From the NCBI GenBank assembly GCA_947497145.1, contig CANMFQ010000004.1, positions 1 to 64,000 on the forward strand: a DNA stretch of 64,000 nt, in the 5' to 3' direction. Positions 46,628 to 55,611 of the stretch are shown one piece after another. The stretch is from an uncultured Flavobacteriaceae bacterium. Lineage in GTDB: Bacteria > Bacteroidota > Bacteroidia > Flavobacteriales > Flavobacteriaceae. The notes beneath the pieces are model-generated. The model worked only from the letters and a program-made list of their open reading frames with translations. It did not search any database and was not told where the DNA came from. The position numbers and the translations under genes are program-made. Within the stretch, counting starts at the first letter, position 1, and the number at the start of each line of letters is the position of its first letter.

Positions 46628-48136
46628 CTATAACTCCTTTGGTACTTTATACAAATTTGTATTGCCTTTTTCAAAAAGGGGCATGAGGCTATCAACCACG
46701 GACATCCTTTCTTGGGCAATATTAATTGTTTCATATGGATCTGTCTGATGATCATACAACTCAACCACAGGCATTTCTTCTCTATAATATTTGGTAAGAC
46801 GGTATCGATTTGTTCGCATCGATATGCCTTTTCTAAAATAGCTATAGGCTACATCATTATTTCGCATTAATTGCTCGCCTTTAAGGGTTGGCAGAAAACT
46901 CTCTCCATCAATACCTTCAGGCGTTTCAATATTACATAATGCTAATATTGTGGGATAAATATCAACAGTCTCTACTATGTTATCAATTGCTCCCTTACTT
47001 TTTAAACCAGGCACCTTTACAATTAAGGTACTGCGTAATGCGGTTTCAAAAAGGGTATGTTTACCCCAAACTAACTGATTTCCCAAATGCCACCCATGAT
47101 CTCCCCATAAAACAATAATGGTATCATCTTCAAGTCCCAAATTGGTAATCTCTTTTATTACTTTTCCTATTTGCGCATCTACATAGCTCACCGCAGCATA
47201 ATATGCATGGGTTAATTTTTTAGAATAAGCATCAGACAGCTTATTATTCAATGAAGCCACTTCATCTGTCAACTGATAACCATTAAGCTCTCCACTATTG
47301 TGAAGACTGGCACGATTTACATACTCAGGAATAGCACCATTTGACGCCAAGGGTATGTCATTTTCGTTGTATAAATCCCAATATTTCTTTGGTGCATTAA
47401 AAGGTAGGTGCGGTTTAAAAAAACCAACACCCAAAAAGAAAGGTTTCTTTTTAGCCTTCAGCTCCTTTAATTTAGCTACCGCAAGTTCAGCTGTTAAGCC
47501 ATCAGGATAACCCGTATCTTCGACTTTACCAGCCTCATAGGGTTTCACCTGTCTTTTCATGCTCTGCCGGTTTTCACCGTTTGCATAGGCAAAAAAGGCA
47601 TTCCAGCCTGTTTGCCATTTACCACTATTAAAATGGAACTCATTCCAACTATGGGGGAGTTCCATTTTTTTAGTGGGCTTTTCTTCATAGCCATACACCA
47701 AGCCATCAGCAGCATGGCTAATTTTTCCTATTCCTACTGTATAATATCCATTTCTTTTTAATTGATGAACAAACGATTCTGGTATTGGGTTCTCAGGACT
47801 GTCAGCTACCTCTTTGGCGAAAACCTCATTCGATAAATGACCCGGTTTTCTTGGTCGCATACCCGTCATTAAGCTATAACGTGAAGCCCCACACGTAGGC
47901 ACTTGCACATAGTGATGGGTAAAATATGCCCCTTGATTGGCCAACTTGTCCATATTTGGGGTTTGCACCACATCATTACCATAAATACCCAATTCAGGCC
48001 GCAGATCATCAACAGCGATAAAGACCACATTAGGGCCTTTATGCGCTGTTTTATCTGCACCTTTTTTCACTTCAGGCTTACAGCCAAAAAGTAGTGTGAT
48101 TGTAATAAGGTAAATTAAGAACTTAGTGATTGTCAA
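46628..48136 (-). CDS. Formylglycine-dependent sulfatase, lipoprotein (iduronate-2-sulfatase-like)
   Basis: 502 residues. Lipoprotein Cys19 (TLLFGC). Metal-binding AVDDLRPELG (Asp43, Asp44). Active-site motif Cys82-GASR, followed by YSLMTG, fits C-x-[PA]-S-R, so Cys82 should be converted to formylglycine. GIGKISH, GVGFFKPHLPF and LWGDHGWHLGNQ give the other sulfate and metal ligands. It resembles iduronate-2-sulfatase-type S1 enzymes, consistent with removal of sulfate from a uronate-containing oligosaccharide. It needs a sulfatase-maturating enzyme, which is not in the window. It lies between susD and DUF6807 in the same direction. Confidence 0.92.
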   Translation of the reverse strand: MTITKFLIYLITITLLFGCKPEVKKGADKTAHKGPNVVFIAVDDLRPELGIYGNDVVQTPNMDKLANQGAYFTHHYVQVPTCGASRYSLMTGMRPRKPGHLSNEVFAKEVADSPENPIPESFVHQLKRNGYYTVGIGKISHAADGLVYGYEEKPTKKMELPHSWNEFHFNSGKWQTGWNAFFAYANGENRQSMKRQVKPYEAGKVEDTGYPDGLTAELAVAKLKELKAKKKPFFLGVGFFKPHLPFNAPKKYWDLYNENDIPLASNGAIPEYVNRASLHNSGELNGYQLTDEVASLNNKLSDAYSKKLTHAYYAAVSYVDAQIGKVIKEITNLGLEDDTIIVLWGDHGWHLGNQLVWGKHTLFETALRSTLIVKVPGLKSKGAIDNIVETVDIYPTILALCNIETPEGIDGESFLPTLKGEQLMRNNDVAYSYFRKGISMRTNRYRLTKYYREEMPVVELYDHQTDPYETINIAQERMSVVDSLMPLFEKGNTNLYKVPKEL

Positions 48137-48210
48137 ACCTCTTCGTTTTATTCATTCCATTTTAACAGATTAGAAGCTATTTTATACAGTAGCATCTTCT
48201 ATAAAAATTA

Positions 48211-50094
48211 CTATTCCTCTTCTGGCACGGTTGTTAACGGCGGAATATTATTCTCAGCCCCAGGATACCCTTCGTTCTGATTTATCGTTCCTTGCGTGTT
48301 TGCATTAATAGCAGCTGCAGGTACAGGCCATAAAACATGGTAAGGACTCATTGTATACTCATCACCATGAATTGTTTTTATGCCTAAATTGTAAAAATCA
48401 GTAACCTCTGCAATACGGTCAAACCAAAAATTCTTTGTGGAAAAATTATCCATAGAATAACTTTCCCCATTATAGGCCGTTTTTCCTGTTTTAGCAAAAA
48501 TATAGGCGATACGCGTAAGTTCAGTTTTTCTAGGTTCTTCGTAATAAAGCTCTCTAGCTCTTTCATCTAAAATATAGCCAATATTCACATCTGCTGCAGT
48601 AATCTCATCGGCATCCGCTCTTCTTCGTACAACATTAATATCTTCAGCAGCAGCTGCTAAATTACCCTTCCAAAAATACGCCTCAGCTCGTAACAAATAG
48701 GTTTCTGCTAAACGAAAAACATACCAATCAGAGTGTCCACCAGCTGGTTTTACATTATTAGGATCAGGAATAGCAAATTTATAATGTGGAAAACCATACC
48801 AGTTTCTAATGGTATCAGAACATAGCGCAGTACCATCAGGAAGGTACAATTCAAGATTTTTTCCATAATACGTATTTCCTGCTTCTTTAAGACTTGGTGC
48901 ATTGTACACTAAATCTTCCATATCTAGCCAGTTCCCTTTTTTATGACGTTGATCATTATTAGAATCTTCCCATATCTGCTTAGTACTGTATGCCGTTCCT
49001 CTATTTCTACCGATACCTCTACCAACTATAAACACCTGATCAATCTCAATACCTGGATTATCAGACATTCCGTTTTGACCATCAGGGGTGTTGATAAAAC
49101 GCCACCATAAAGGCACTGCCTGCCTTTGTACCGAGGTACCTGTACCAAAAGCACCGTTGCCTTCAAATTCTAAACGATCAATAACACTAAGAATAGCTTC
49201 ATTATTACCCGGCGCACTTTTGTTCTCTGGTCTGTGCAAATCCCAAGTAACATCAAATTCTTGAATAGTTCCATCTACTAAAGAAGTAGTATCCATACCT
49301 GCAAAAGCACCAAAACGCTCCGTCACCAAACTATAACTACCCCCATCAATCAATTGAGAAGAAGAAGCTATAGCAGCATCAAAATCTGCAAGAGCTAGGT
49401 TTACTTTAGTTAATAGATGCAAAACTGCCCCTTTACTAACATCACCTTTGTTGGCGTTTTCAGAAACCCATTCTGCAGCAAAGTTTAATTCTTCTCGTAT
49501 TTTATTTAAAATAGTTTCTCTCGTGGTAGAAACAAAGTCCAATCGTGGTGTTTTCACTTCTTCCCTAACAAAAGGCACATCACCAAATTGCTGAGTTAAC
49601 CTATAATACGCATAAGCACGGTGAAAATAAGCCCTACCTAAAATATCATTTCTTTGAGCATCACTTTCAAACTCTGCATCATCTAAACGCCCTATTACCG
49701 TATTAGCAAATTTGATAGTTTCATAAAAAGAACCCCAATACCAACCTATTCTGTTACTGTTAGCACTGTTCAAATTAGCATCAGGTAAAATCAATAAATT
49801 TAAATCTTGTGCTGGACCAGATTTATCTGTAGTACCCTCAACAGCAACCTCTGAAAAAATATTTTCAGTAATAATAGGCGAGCCATCACCGTAAAATTCT
49901 GATCTTAAATTCACCATAGCTCGTGACAGCATCGCATTTAACCCTTCAGGGGTATTTAAAGCATTCTCTGGCGTATTAAAAGAAAGCGGTTCTGCTTCTA
50001 AAAAATCTTTTGAACAAGACGCGACTAGTGCAAAAGACAGTATCACGGCTAAAATTATATATCTCTGTGAGATCATTTTAATTAATTTTTTCAT
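48211..50094 (-). CDS. SusD/RagB-family glycan-binding lipoprotein
   Basis: 627 residues. Lipoprotein Cys27 (FALVASC). N-terminal TPR-like helices (FLEAEPLSFNTPENALNTPEGLNAMLSRA, then GRAYFHRAYAYYRLTQQFGDVPFV) and the SusD C-terminal signature (YVFRLAETYLLRAEAYFWKGNLAAAAEDINVVRRRAD, DERARELYYEEPRKTELTR). It is a lid on the outer-membrane SusC and captures a glycan. Its start follows the susC stop by 3 bp. Confidence 0.95.
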   Translation of the reverse strand: MKKLIKMISQRYIILAVILSFALVASCSKDFLEAEPLSFNTPENALNTPEGLNAMLSRAMVNLRSEFYGDGSPIITENIFSEVAVEGTTDKSGPAQDLNLLILPDANLNSANSNRIGWYWGSFYETIKFANTVIGRLDDAEFESDAQRNDILGRAYFHRAYAYYRLTQQFGDVPFVREEVKTPRLDFVSTTRETILNKIREELNFAAEWVSENANKGDVSKGAVLHLLTKVNLALADFDAAIASSSQLIDGGSYSLVTERFGAFAGMDTTSLVDGTIQEFDVTWDLHRPENKSAPGNNEAILSVIDRLEFEGNGAFGTGTSVQRQAVPLWWRFINTPDGQNGMSDNPGIEIDQVFIVGRGIGRNRGTAYSTKQIWEDSNNDQRHKKGNWLDMEDLVYNAPSLKEAGNTYYGKNLELYLPDGTALCSDTIRNWYGFPHYKFAIPDPNNVKPAGGHSDWYVFRLAETYLLRAEAYFWKGNLAAAAEDINVVRRRADADEITAADVNIGYILDERARELYYEEPRKTELTRIAYIFAKTGKTAYNGESYSMDNFSTKNFWFDRIAEVTDFYNLGIKTIHGDEYTMSPYHVLWPVPAAAINANTQGTINQNEGYPGAENNIPPLTTVPEEE

Positions 50095-50097
50095 TTT

Positions 50098-53000
50098 TTA
50101 TATACTTAAATTAATTCCTAAAGTAAAATATCTTGGTGCCTCTCTCAATCCACTACGTCCATCAATTGCTTCACTTTGTGGGTCATAAAAATCCCACTCT
50201 GGCGACCACACAAAAACGTTTCTAACATTACCATAAACTCTACAACTTTCAAAACCTAAACTATCCAATACATTGGATGGCAATCGATAAGAAATCGTTA
50301 TGTTATTAAGACGCACAAAAGAGCTATTTCTATAAACATTAAAACTTGCTCCGCCATCACTTGAAAATAAACGAGCATAGTCATTTCTAGGGTTTTCAGG
50401 TGTCCAATAAGGGGTTTTTATAGAATTGGTTCTATCTATAAAACCGTTTCTGTTTTTAGCTATATTGAATAATCGCTTTTGCCCTATTTGAGAATACATA
50501 TCAAAAGAAAAGTCTAAATTCTTCAAGAAAGTAAAACTATTGGTCATTCCCCAAACAAAATTAGGCTTTGTATTCCCTTGAAAAACATTGTCTTCATTGG
50601 TATAAACACCATCATTATTAACATCCCTCAACTTAAAATCACCAGGAAAAACACCATAACGCTCTGCCTCTGCCGCCTCATCTTCTTGCCAAATACCCAA
50701 TATTTCTTTATCCCATATAACATCTAGTGATTTTCCTATAAACCTTCGGTTTATTTCATCATCAAGTTCATTACCATTTTCATCCAAATCACCATATAAA
50801 CTATTTACCTTATTTCTGTTAATAGCAAAATTAAAATTGGTGTTCCACTTAAAGTTTTCCTTGTCAATATTTCTAGTGTTCAAACTAAACTCCATCCCCT
50901 CATTCTGAATTTCACCCAAATTGGTAAGAACCGAAGAAAAACCAATAATATTAGGTAGAAGTCTTGTTATAAACAAATCGGAAGTAACCCCTCTATAAAG
51001 CTCTAACGAACCTGAAACAGCACCATCTTTTAAACTAAAATCAAGACCAAGATTGGTTGCTTTAGTACTCTCCCATTTTAAGTCACTATTCTCTTGAACA
51101 AAATTGTTCAAAGTTGGCACCGTAAATACATCTCCATTGTCATTTACATTGAGATACTTCCCAGCGCCCAATCTAGAAAGGTATGCGTACCGATTTAAGG
51201 TACTACCGTCTGAGAAAAAGATGTTTCTATTCCCGTTCTGACCGTAAGAAACTCTTAATTTCAAAAAGTCGACAACTGACGATTTAAAAAAGTCCTCCTC
51301 AGAAATAGTCCACCCTCCAGCAATAGAAGGAAAATAACCTCGTTTATTATTATTTCCAAAAGCTGAATAACCATCACGTCGCATAGTCCATGTGATCAAA
51401 TATTTTGAATCAAAATTATAGTTCACTCTAGTCATTAACGCATCACCTGTACTTTGTTGATCTGAGCTAGTTACTTGTTGAACAGTACCTAAACCTAAAG
51501 AATGATGTCCTAAATCATCATTTGGCTCAAATGTATTGGCAGTAGCATTAGTGAAATAATCTTTATATTTTTCACTATTAAATAACAACATAATATCAAA
51601 ACCATGTTTATTAATCGTTTTATTCCAACGAAGAATGTTATCTAATTGCCACTCTTGCACCTTTCTAAACCCTCTTTGCGCTCTACCAACAGTATTAGCA
51701 GGACTTCTAGAAGAAAGATGGTTATAAAATTCTCTAAATTCGAAACGGTTACTGAATGCTAATTCGTAGCTAAAACCAAGCGGCAATTTTAATTTAGCGA
51801 ACATTCTCGTGTTTAACGTATTTTTATTATCCAAACGATCATTGAACGTACGTCCTAAAAAGGCGTTTACTGCTCCAGCGCCGCTATCATCTTGCGGACT
51901 TAAACGTATGTTGCCCTCATCATCAAACTCAGAACCCCATGGTGAAGATCGCCAAATTTGACTTCTATCTGCGCTAATAAAACCTTCATCCCTGAGTGCA
52001 TACTGCGCATTTATACCTACAGTAAGATAATCGGTAATCTTACCTTCTAAATTTAATCTTGAACGTAAGGTTTCGAATTTATCACCCACTACCAAGCCTT
52101 CATTGGAGGTTCTACCAATAGACCAGTAGTAATTCATCCCTCCCTTACGACCAGAAAGACTGAGATTTACATCATTTCTAAAACCATTTTGAATAATTCT
52201 ATCATACCAATCTATACTATTTCCAGCCAAATAGTTTTCTATTTCAACATCTTGAAAACCGATCCTATTAAGCCATGCTCTGGTAGGGTCACCATCCGAA
52301 CCATCATATGCCAACCACTGCTCCAAGGTCACCCCTGCTGGCAAATTATTAGGATTATCGTAACGTCCAGGATTATTTCTAGCATTTTCTGGGTTAATAC
52401 TTTTAAAAACATCTGTTCGCCAATCTACATATTCATCTGCCGTATAAGGTCTTTCCGTAGTAGCCACTGTAGCCACACCAACACTAGTACTGAGATTTAT
52501 AGTAGGCTTTTCAGACGTCCCTCTTTTTGAAGTAATTAAAATAACGCCATTTGAGCCCCTAGCACCATAAACAGCAGCGGAACTAGCATCCTTCATTACA
52601 TCAACCTTTTGAATATCATTTGGGTTGATATCTGCCAAATCGCCATTAAAAATCATGCCATCAACCACTACCAAAGGTCGAGACCCACCAGAAACACCAT
52701 TAGAACCCCTAACTTCAATATTACTAACTCCTTTTGCAGAGGAAGCAAAACCAATAGAGAGCCCTGGTACAGCAGCTCGCAAAATATCTGTTACTGAATT
52801 TGGAGATTGCGTAGGAATATCATCAGTATTAATTTGAGAGATTGCGCCAGTCAAATCCTTTTTCTTAACACTACCATAACCTACCAAGACCACCTCATCT
52901 AGAGCTGAGGCAGTAGGCTCTAGTGCAACATTAAGCTTTGATTGCCCTTTCACCTCCAGTTCCTGTTCCCCATAGCCAATATAGGTAACAACTAAAACAG

Positions 53001-53241
53001 CATTTTCATCGGATACGGTTATCGTATAATTACCATCAAAATCGGTAGACACCCCATTGGTGGTCCCCTTTTCAACTATTGAAGCACCAGGGAGTGGCGC
53101 TTGAAATTCATCTAAGACGGTACCGGATACCGTAAACCCTGTTTGGGAATACCCCAAAAAAGAAAACAACAGCAACAACAACGCCACTGCGTTCTTTTTA
53201 CTGTACATTTTCGTTTGATTCATTGCTTTTTTCATAAACAT
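50098..53241 (-). CDS. SusC/RagA-family TonB-dependent outer-membrane transporter
   Basis: About 1047 residues from the ATG at 53241 (or 53235). The ORF can be extended to 53316, but that start lies upstream of the predicted -7 box at 53298-53305, so it is rejected. Signal peptide ends near FLGYSQ. Carboxypeptidase-like domain GTVLDEFQAPLPGASIVEKG then DGNYTITV; plug with VLVGYGSVKKKDLTGAIS and DASSAAVYGARGSNGVILITSK; 22-stranded barrel to the C-terminal FTLGINLSI. It imports oligosaccharides in a TonB-dependent way with its SusD partner. First gene of the uronate locus. Confidence 0.95.
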   Translation of the reverse strand: MFMKKAMNQTKMYSKKNAVALLLLLFSFLGYSQTGFTVSGTVLDEFQAPLPGASIVEKGTTNGVSTDFDGNYTITVSDENAVLVVTYIGYGEQELEVKGQSKLNVALEPTASALDEVVLVGYGSVKKKDLTGAISQINTDDIPTQSPNSVTDILRAAVPGLSIGFASSAKGVSNIEVRGSNGVSGGSRPLVVVDGMIFNGDLADINPNDIQKVDVMKDASSAAVYGARGSNGVILITSKRGTSEKPTINLSTSVGVATVATTERPYTADEYVDWRTDVFKSINPENARNNPGRYDNPNNLPAGVTLEQWLAYDGSDGDPTRAWLNRIGFQDVEIENYLAGNSIDWYDRIIQNGFRNDVNLSLSGRKGGMNYYWSIGRTSNEGLVVGDKFETLRSRLNLEGKITDYLTVGINAQYALRDEGFISADRSQIWRSSPWGSEFDDEGNIRLSPQDDSGAGAVNAFLGRTFNDRLDNKNTLNTRMFAKLKLPLGFSYELAFSNRFEFREFYNHLSSRSPANTVGRAQRGFRKVQEWQLDNILRWNKTINKHGFDIMLLFNSEKYKDYFTNATANTFEPNDDLGHHSLGLGTVQQVTSSDQQSTGDALMTRVNYNFDSKYLITWTMRRDGYSAFGNNNKRGYFPSIAGGWTISEEDFFKSSVVDFLKLRVSYGQNGNRNIFFSDGSTLNRYAYLSRLGAGKYLNVNDNGDVFTVPTLNNFVQENSDLKWESTKATNLGLDFSLKDGAVSGSLELYRGVTSDLFITRLLPNIIGFSSVLTNLGEIQNEGMEFSLNTRNIDKENFKWNTNFNFAINRNKVNSLYGDLDENGNELDDEINRRFIGKSLDVIWDKEILGIWQEDEAAEAERYGVFPGDFKLRDVNNDGVYTNEDNVFQGNTKPNFVWGMTNSFTFLKNLDFSFDMYSQIGQKRLFNIAKNRNGFIDRTNSIKTPYWTPENPRNDYARLFSSDGGASFNVYRNSSFVRLNNITISYRLPSNVLDSLGFESCRVYGNVRNVFVWSPEWDFYDPQSEAIDGRSGLREAPRYFTLGINLSI

Positions 53242-53297
53242 GTTTTTAATAAAGTGAGTTATTTTGGTTAAAATGGTTACTGTTAAATAATGGTTAA

Positions 53298-53328
53298 CAA
53301 ATCTATACAAACACAATTAGTTATGCAA
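53298..53328 (-). promoter_or_regulatory. Bacteroidota-type promoter of susC
   Basis: On the minus strand TTG (53328-53326), a 20-base spacer and TAGATTTG (53305-53298), a perfect TANNTTTG -7 box. Expected transcript start is near 53290, about 50 bases before the susC ATG at 53241. Confidence 0.7.
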
Positions 53329-53340
53329 CCGATTGCGTAA
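53321..53340. promoter_or_regulatory. LacI-type operator over the susC -33 box
   Basis: TTATGCAACCGATTGCGTAA is a 20-bp palindrome symmetric at 16 of 20 positions with a central CG, the typical form of LacI-family operators. It covers the TTG -33 element, so binding would block the susC promoter. The divergent LacI-type gene starts 154 bp away. Confidence 0.75.
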
Positions 53341-53457
53341 AAAAATTATCAAAAAATATATTAATCCACTTGCACAACCCCTAAATACTTCACAAAATCG
53401 CAAACTCAAGAGTTTTTAAAGATAAAAATCCCATTTTTTATGCAATATTTAAAATTG

Positions 53458-53490
53458 TTGCGTAGATTTGTTGTGCAATATTCTACGTAA
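53458..53490 (+). promoter_or_regulatory. Inverted repeat and -7 box at the LacI-type gene
   Basis: TTGCGTAGA (53458-53466) and TCTACGTAA (53482-53490) are inverted repeats matching at 8 of 9 positions. A perfect TANNTTTG box, TAGATTTG, sits at 53463-53470. The start codon is 3 bp downstream of the right arm. It is a candidate autoregulatory site, distinct in sequence from the operator at 53321. No -33 TTG at the right spacing is seen. Confidence 0.45.
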
Positions 53491-53493
53491 TAC

Positions 53494-54516
53494 ATGGATA
53501 AAAAAGTAACCATTTATGATTTAGCAGCACTACTGAAGGTATCCCCTGCCACAGTAAGTAGAGGTTTAAATAACCATCCATCTATAAGTGATAGTACAAA
53601 AAAAAGAATACACACCATAGCAAAAGAGCAGGGATATCGAACCAATAAATTTGCTGCAAACCTGAGCAAACAAAAATCGAATACAATCGGTGTTATTGTA
53701 CCTAGGCTTGATTCTTATTTTATGTCAACCGTATTAGCAGGAATAGAGCAGGTTGCCAATAAAGTGGGTTACAACCTTATTATTAGTCAATCATTAGAAT
53801 CTGAAGAAAAGGAAAAAATTAATGCCCGCACCTTACTTAATAGTGGCGTTGATGCCTTATTAGTATCTTTAGCTAATGAAACCAAAGATTACGAGCATTT
53901 AAAAAATTATACCAGTCGTAAAATCCCCTTATTATTCTTTGATCGGGTCTTTAACTTACCCAATTGCCCGACTATTTTAATTGATAACAGGGCTGCTGGC
54001 TATGAAGCCACAACACATCTAATTTCACAAGGATGCAGTAACCTATTACATATTAGTGGTCGATTAAATAGGAGTGTTTACAAAGAGCGTTTTGAAGGAT
54101 ATAAAGAAGCCCTGCAAGCTCACAACATACCTTTTGATGATACCAATTTACTTGAGACCGATTTAGATTCAACGAAAATTAAAACCACTATTGAATACAT
54201 AAAAAATAGTAACGTAAAAATTGACGGTCTGTTTATCTCAAGTGACAACTATGCGGCTAATTGCATCAAAGAGCTACAAAAACAAGGATATCAAATCCCT
54301 AGAGACATCAAAATTATAGGCTTTAATAATGACCCCGTTTCAGAAATTATCAGCCCTAATTTAAGCACTATAGAGTATCCTGGCCATAAAATGGGTGTAC
54401 TCGCAGGCGAAAGTATCATTGCCCACTTAAACGGCACCATAAATTTACAATCGACAAATTCAATTTTATTACGTCACCAATTATTAGAAAGAGAATCCAC
54501 TCAAAAAACTATTTAA
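53494..54516 (+). CDS. LacI-family transcriptional regulator
   Basis: 340 residues. The N-terminal helix-turn-helix and hinge are typical (VTIYDLAALLKVSPATVSRGLNNHPSISDSTKKRI, then KEQGYRTNKFAANLSKQKSNTIGVIVP). A periplasmic-binding-protein-like sugar-sensing domain follows (about 60-335; FMSTVLAGIEQVA, LLFFDRVF, GFNNDP). Full length. It lies divergent from susC, and the LacI-type palindrome between them strongly suggests that it represses or activates the uronate locus in response to a sugar. It is 12 bp upstream of the ThuA-domain gene, so the two are co-transcribed. Confidence 0.93.
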   Translation: MDKKVTIYDLAALLKVSPATVSRGLNNHPSISDSTKKRIHTIAKEQGYRTNKFAANLSKQKSNTIGVIVPRLDSYFMSTVLAGIEQVANKVGYNLIISQSLESEEKEKINARTLLNSGVDALLVSLANETKDYEHLKNYTSRKIPLLFFDRVFNLPNCPTILIDNRAAGYEATTHLISQGCSNLLHISGRLNRSVYKERFEGYKEALQAHNIPFDDTNLLETDLDSTKIKTTIEYIKNSNVKIDGLFISSDNYAANCIKELQKQGYQIPRDIKIIGFNNDPVSEIISPNLSTIEYPGHKMGVLAGESIIAHLNGTINLQSTNSILLRHQLLERESTQKTI

Positions 54517-54528
54517 CCCAACACATTT

Positions 54529-55458
54529 ATGAAAACAATAATTAATTTTTTTATTACCGCTTTTATTGCACTAAACTGCATAAATCTTTCTGCTCAAAAT
54601 TTTGAACCTTTAAAAATCACCAAAGAATGGAAAGCAAAAATAGAGCGGTTAGCACCTGCAACCACTACCGTAAAAACTGCTAAAAAAAGAAAAATAATGG
54701 TTTTTTCTAAAGCAACTGGCTTTGATCACTGGACTATTCCACACAATATAGAAATGTTGAAAATATTAGCCAAAAAGACCAATGCTTTTGAAATTCATGT
54801 GGGTTATGATATTGAGCAATTTGACTCAAAAAATTTAAAAAAATACGATGCCGTAATTTTTAATAACTGCAATCCTAGTGGTCCAGATCGTGATTTATTT
54901 GCCGATTTATTAAGAGCCAATACTTCTTTCAGTAATCAAGAGATAAAAGAGAAAGCAGCAGCCTATGAAGCAAATCTTATGAAGTACGTTTACAAAGGTG
55001 GCGGACTTATGGTCATGCACGGCGCCATTACAGTACAAAACAATTCAGCTGCATTTAGCAAAATGATTGGAGGCAGCTTTGATTATCATCCAAAACAACA
55101 AGAAATGCATGTAAAAGAAGTAGATGCCAACCATCCGCTAGTAAAAGCTTTTAAAGGCAAAGGGTTAACCCATACTGACGAGCCTTATTTCTTTAAAAAT
55201 GCTTATGCATCACTAAATTTTAGACCACTATTATATATTGAAGTTGATAAAATTGAAGATGTACGTCATGAGGCAAAATCAAACATTAATTATGTTTCTT
55301 GGATAAAAAGACATGGTAAAGGAAGGGTATTTTACTCATCTCCTTCACATAATGCCCATAGCATGGACCACCCTGAGTTATTACAGTTTTTCTTAGACGG
55401 GATGCAGTACGTTGTAGGTGATTTAAAATGTGATGATTCGCCTATTGGAAAAAACTAA
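54529..55458 (+). CDS. Secreted ThuA-domain protein
   Basis: 309 residues. A signal peptide (ends INLSAQN) precedes a ThuA-like domain: KIMVFSKATGFDHWTIPHNIEML, KYDAVIFNNCNPSG, YVYKGGGLMVMHGAITV (class-I glutamine-amidotransferase-like fold), HPLVKAF and GRVFYSSPSHNAHSM. ThuA of rhizobia acts in a 3-keto-trehalose-type pathway. Exported ThuA-domain proteins often accompany Gfo/Idh/MocA enzymes and cytochromes in glycan loci, as here. Role here is inferred: processing of a 3-keto-glycoside. Two hairpins follow. Confidence 0.85.
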   Translation: MKTIINFFITAFIALNCINLSAQNFEPLKITKEWKAKIERLAPATTTVKTAKKRKIMVFSKATGFDHWTIPHNIEMLKILAKKTNAFEIHVGYDIEQFDSKNLKKYDAVIFNNCNPSGPDRDLFADLLRANTSFSNQEIKEKAAAYEANLMKYVYKGGGLMVMHGAITVQNNSAAFSKMIGGSFDYHPKQQEMHVKEVDANHPLVKAFKGKGLTHTDEPYFFKNAYASLNFRPLLYIEVDKIEDVRHEAKSNINYVSWIKRHGKGRVFYSSPSHNAHSMDHPELLQFFLDGMQYVVGDLKCDDSPIGKN

Positions 55459-55492
55459 ACCTATGTAATTATACAACTAGGCTTTTAGTCAC

Positions 55493-55522
55493 TCTAAAAT
55501 TAGGCGTTACACTAATTTTAGA
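55493..55522 (+). other. Hairpin downstream of the ThuA-domain gene
   Basis: A perfect 11-bp inverted repeat, TCTAAAATTAG (55493-55503) with CTAATTTTAGA (55512-55522), around 8 bases. There is no T run after it, so termination by this hairpin alone is doubtful. Confidence 0.5.
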
Positions 55523-55556
55523 TACATCACACAACGCTAGTTAACAAGACATTTTT

Positions 55557-55606
55557 GGGTAAATATGGTTCTAAAAATTTCGAACTATATTTACCCATAT
55601 TTTTTT
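55557..55606 (+). terminator. Terminator or attenuator abutting the yeeE-like start codon
   Basis: A 15-bp stem with one G-U pair, GGGTAAATATGGTTC (55557-55571) and GAACTATATTTACCC (55582-55596), is followed by a run of T residues to 55606. The next gene's ATG is at 55612, only 5 bases later. It should end the LacI-ThuA transcript, and may also gate the following gene. Confidence 0.8.
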
Positions 55607-55611
55607 ACATA

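Noticed and set aside
53242-53316. Upstream in-frame start for SusC
   Set aside because: It lies upstream of the predicted -7 box and precedes the normal signal peptide.
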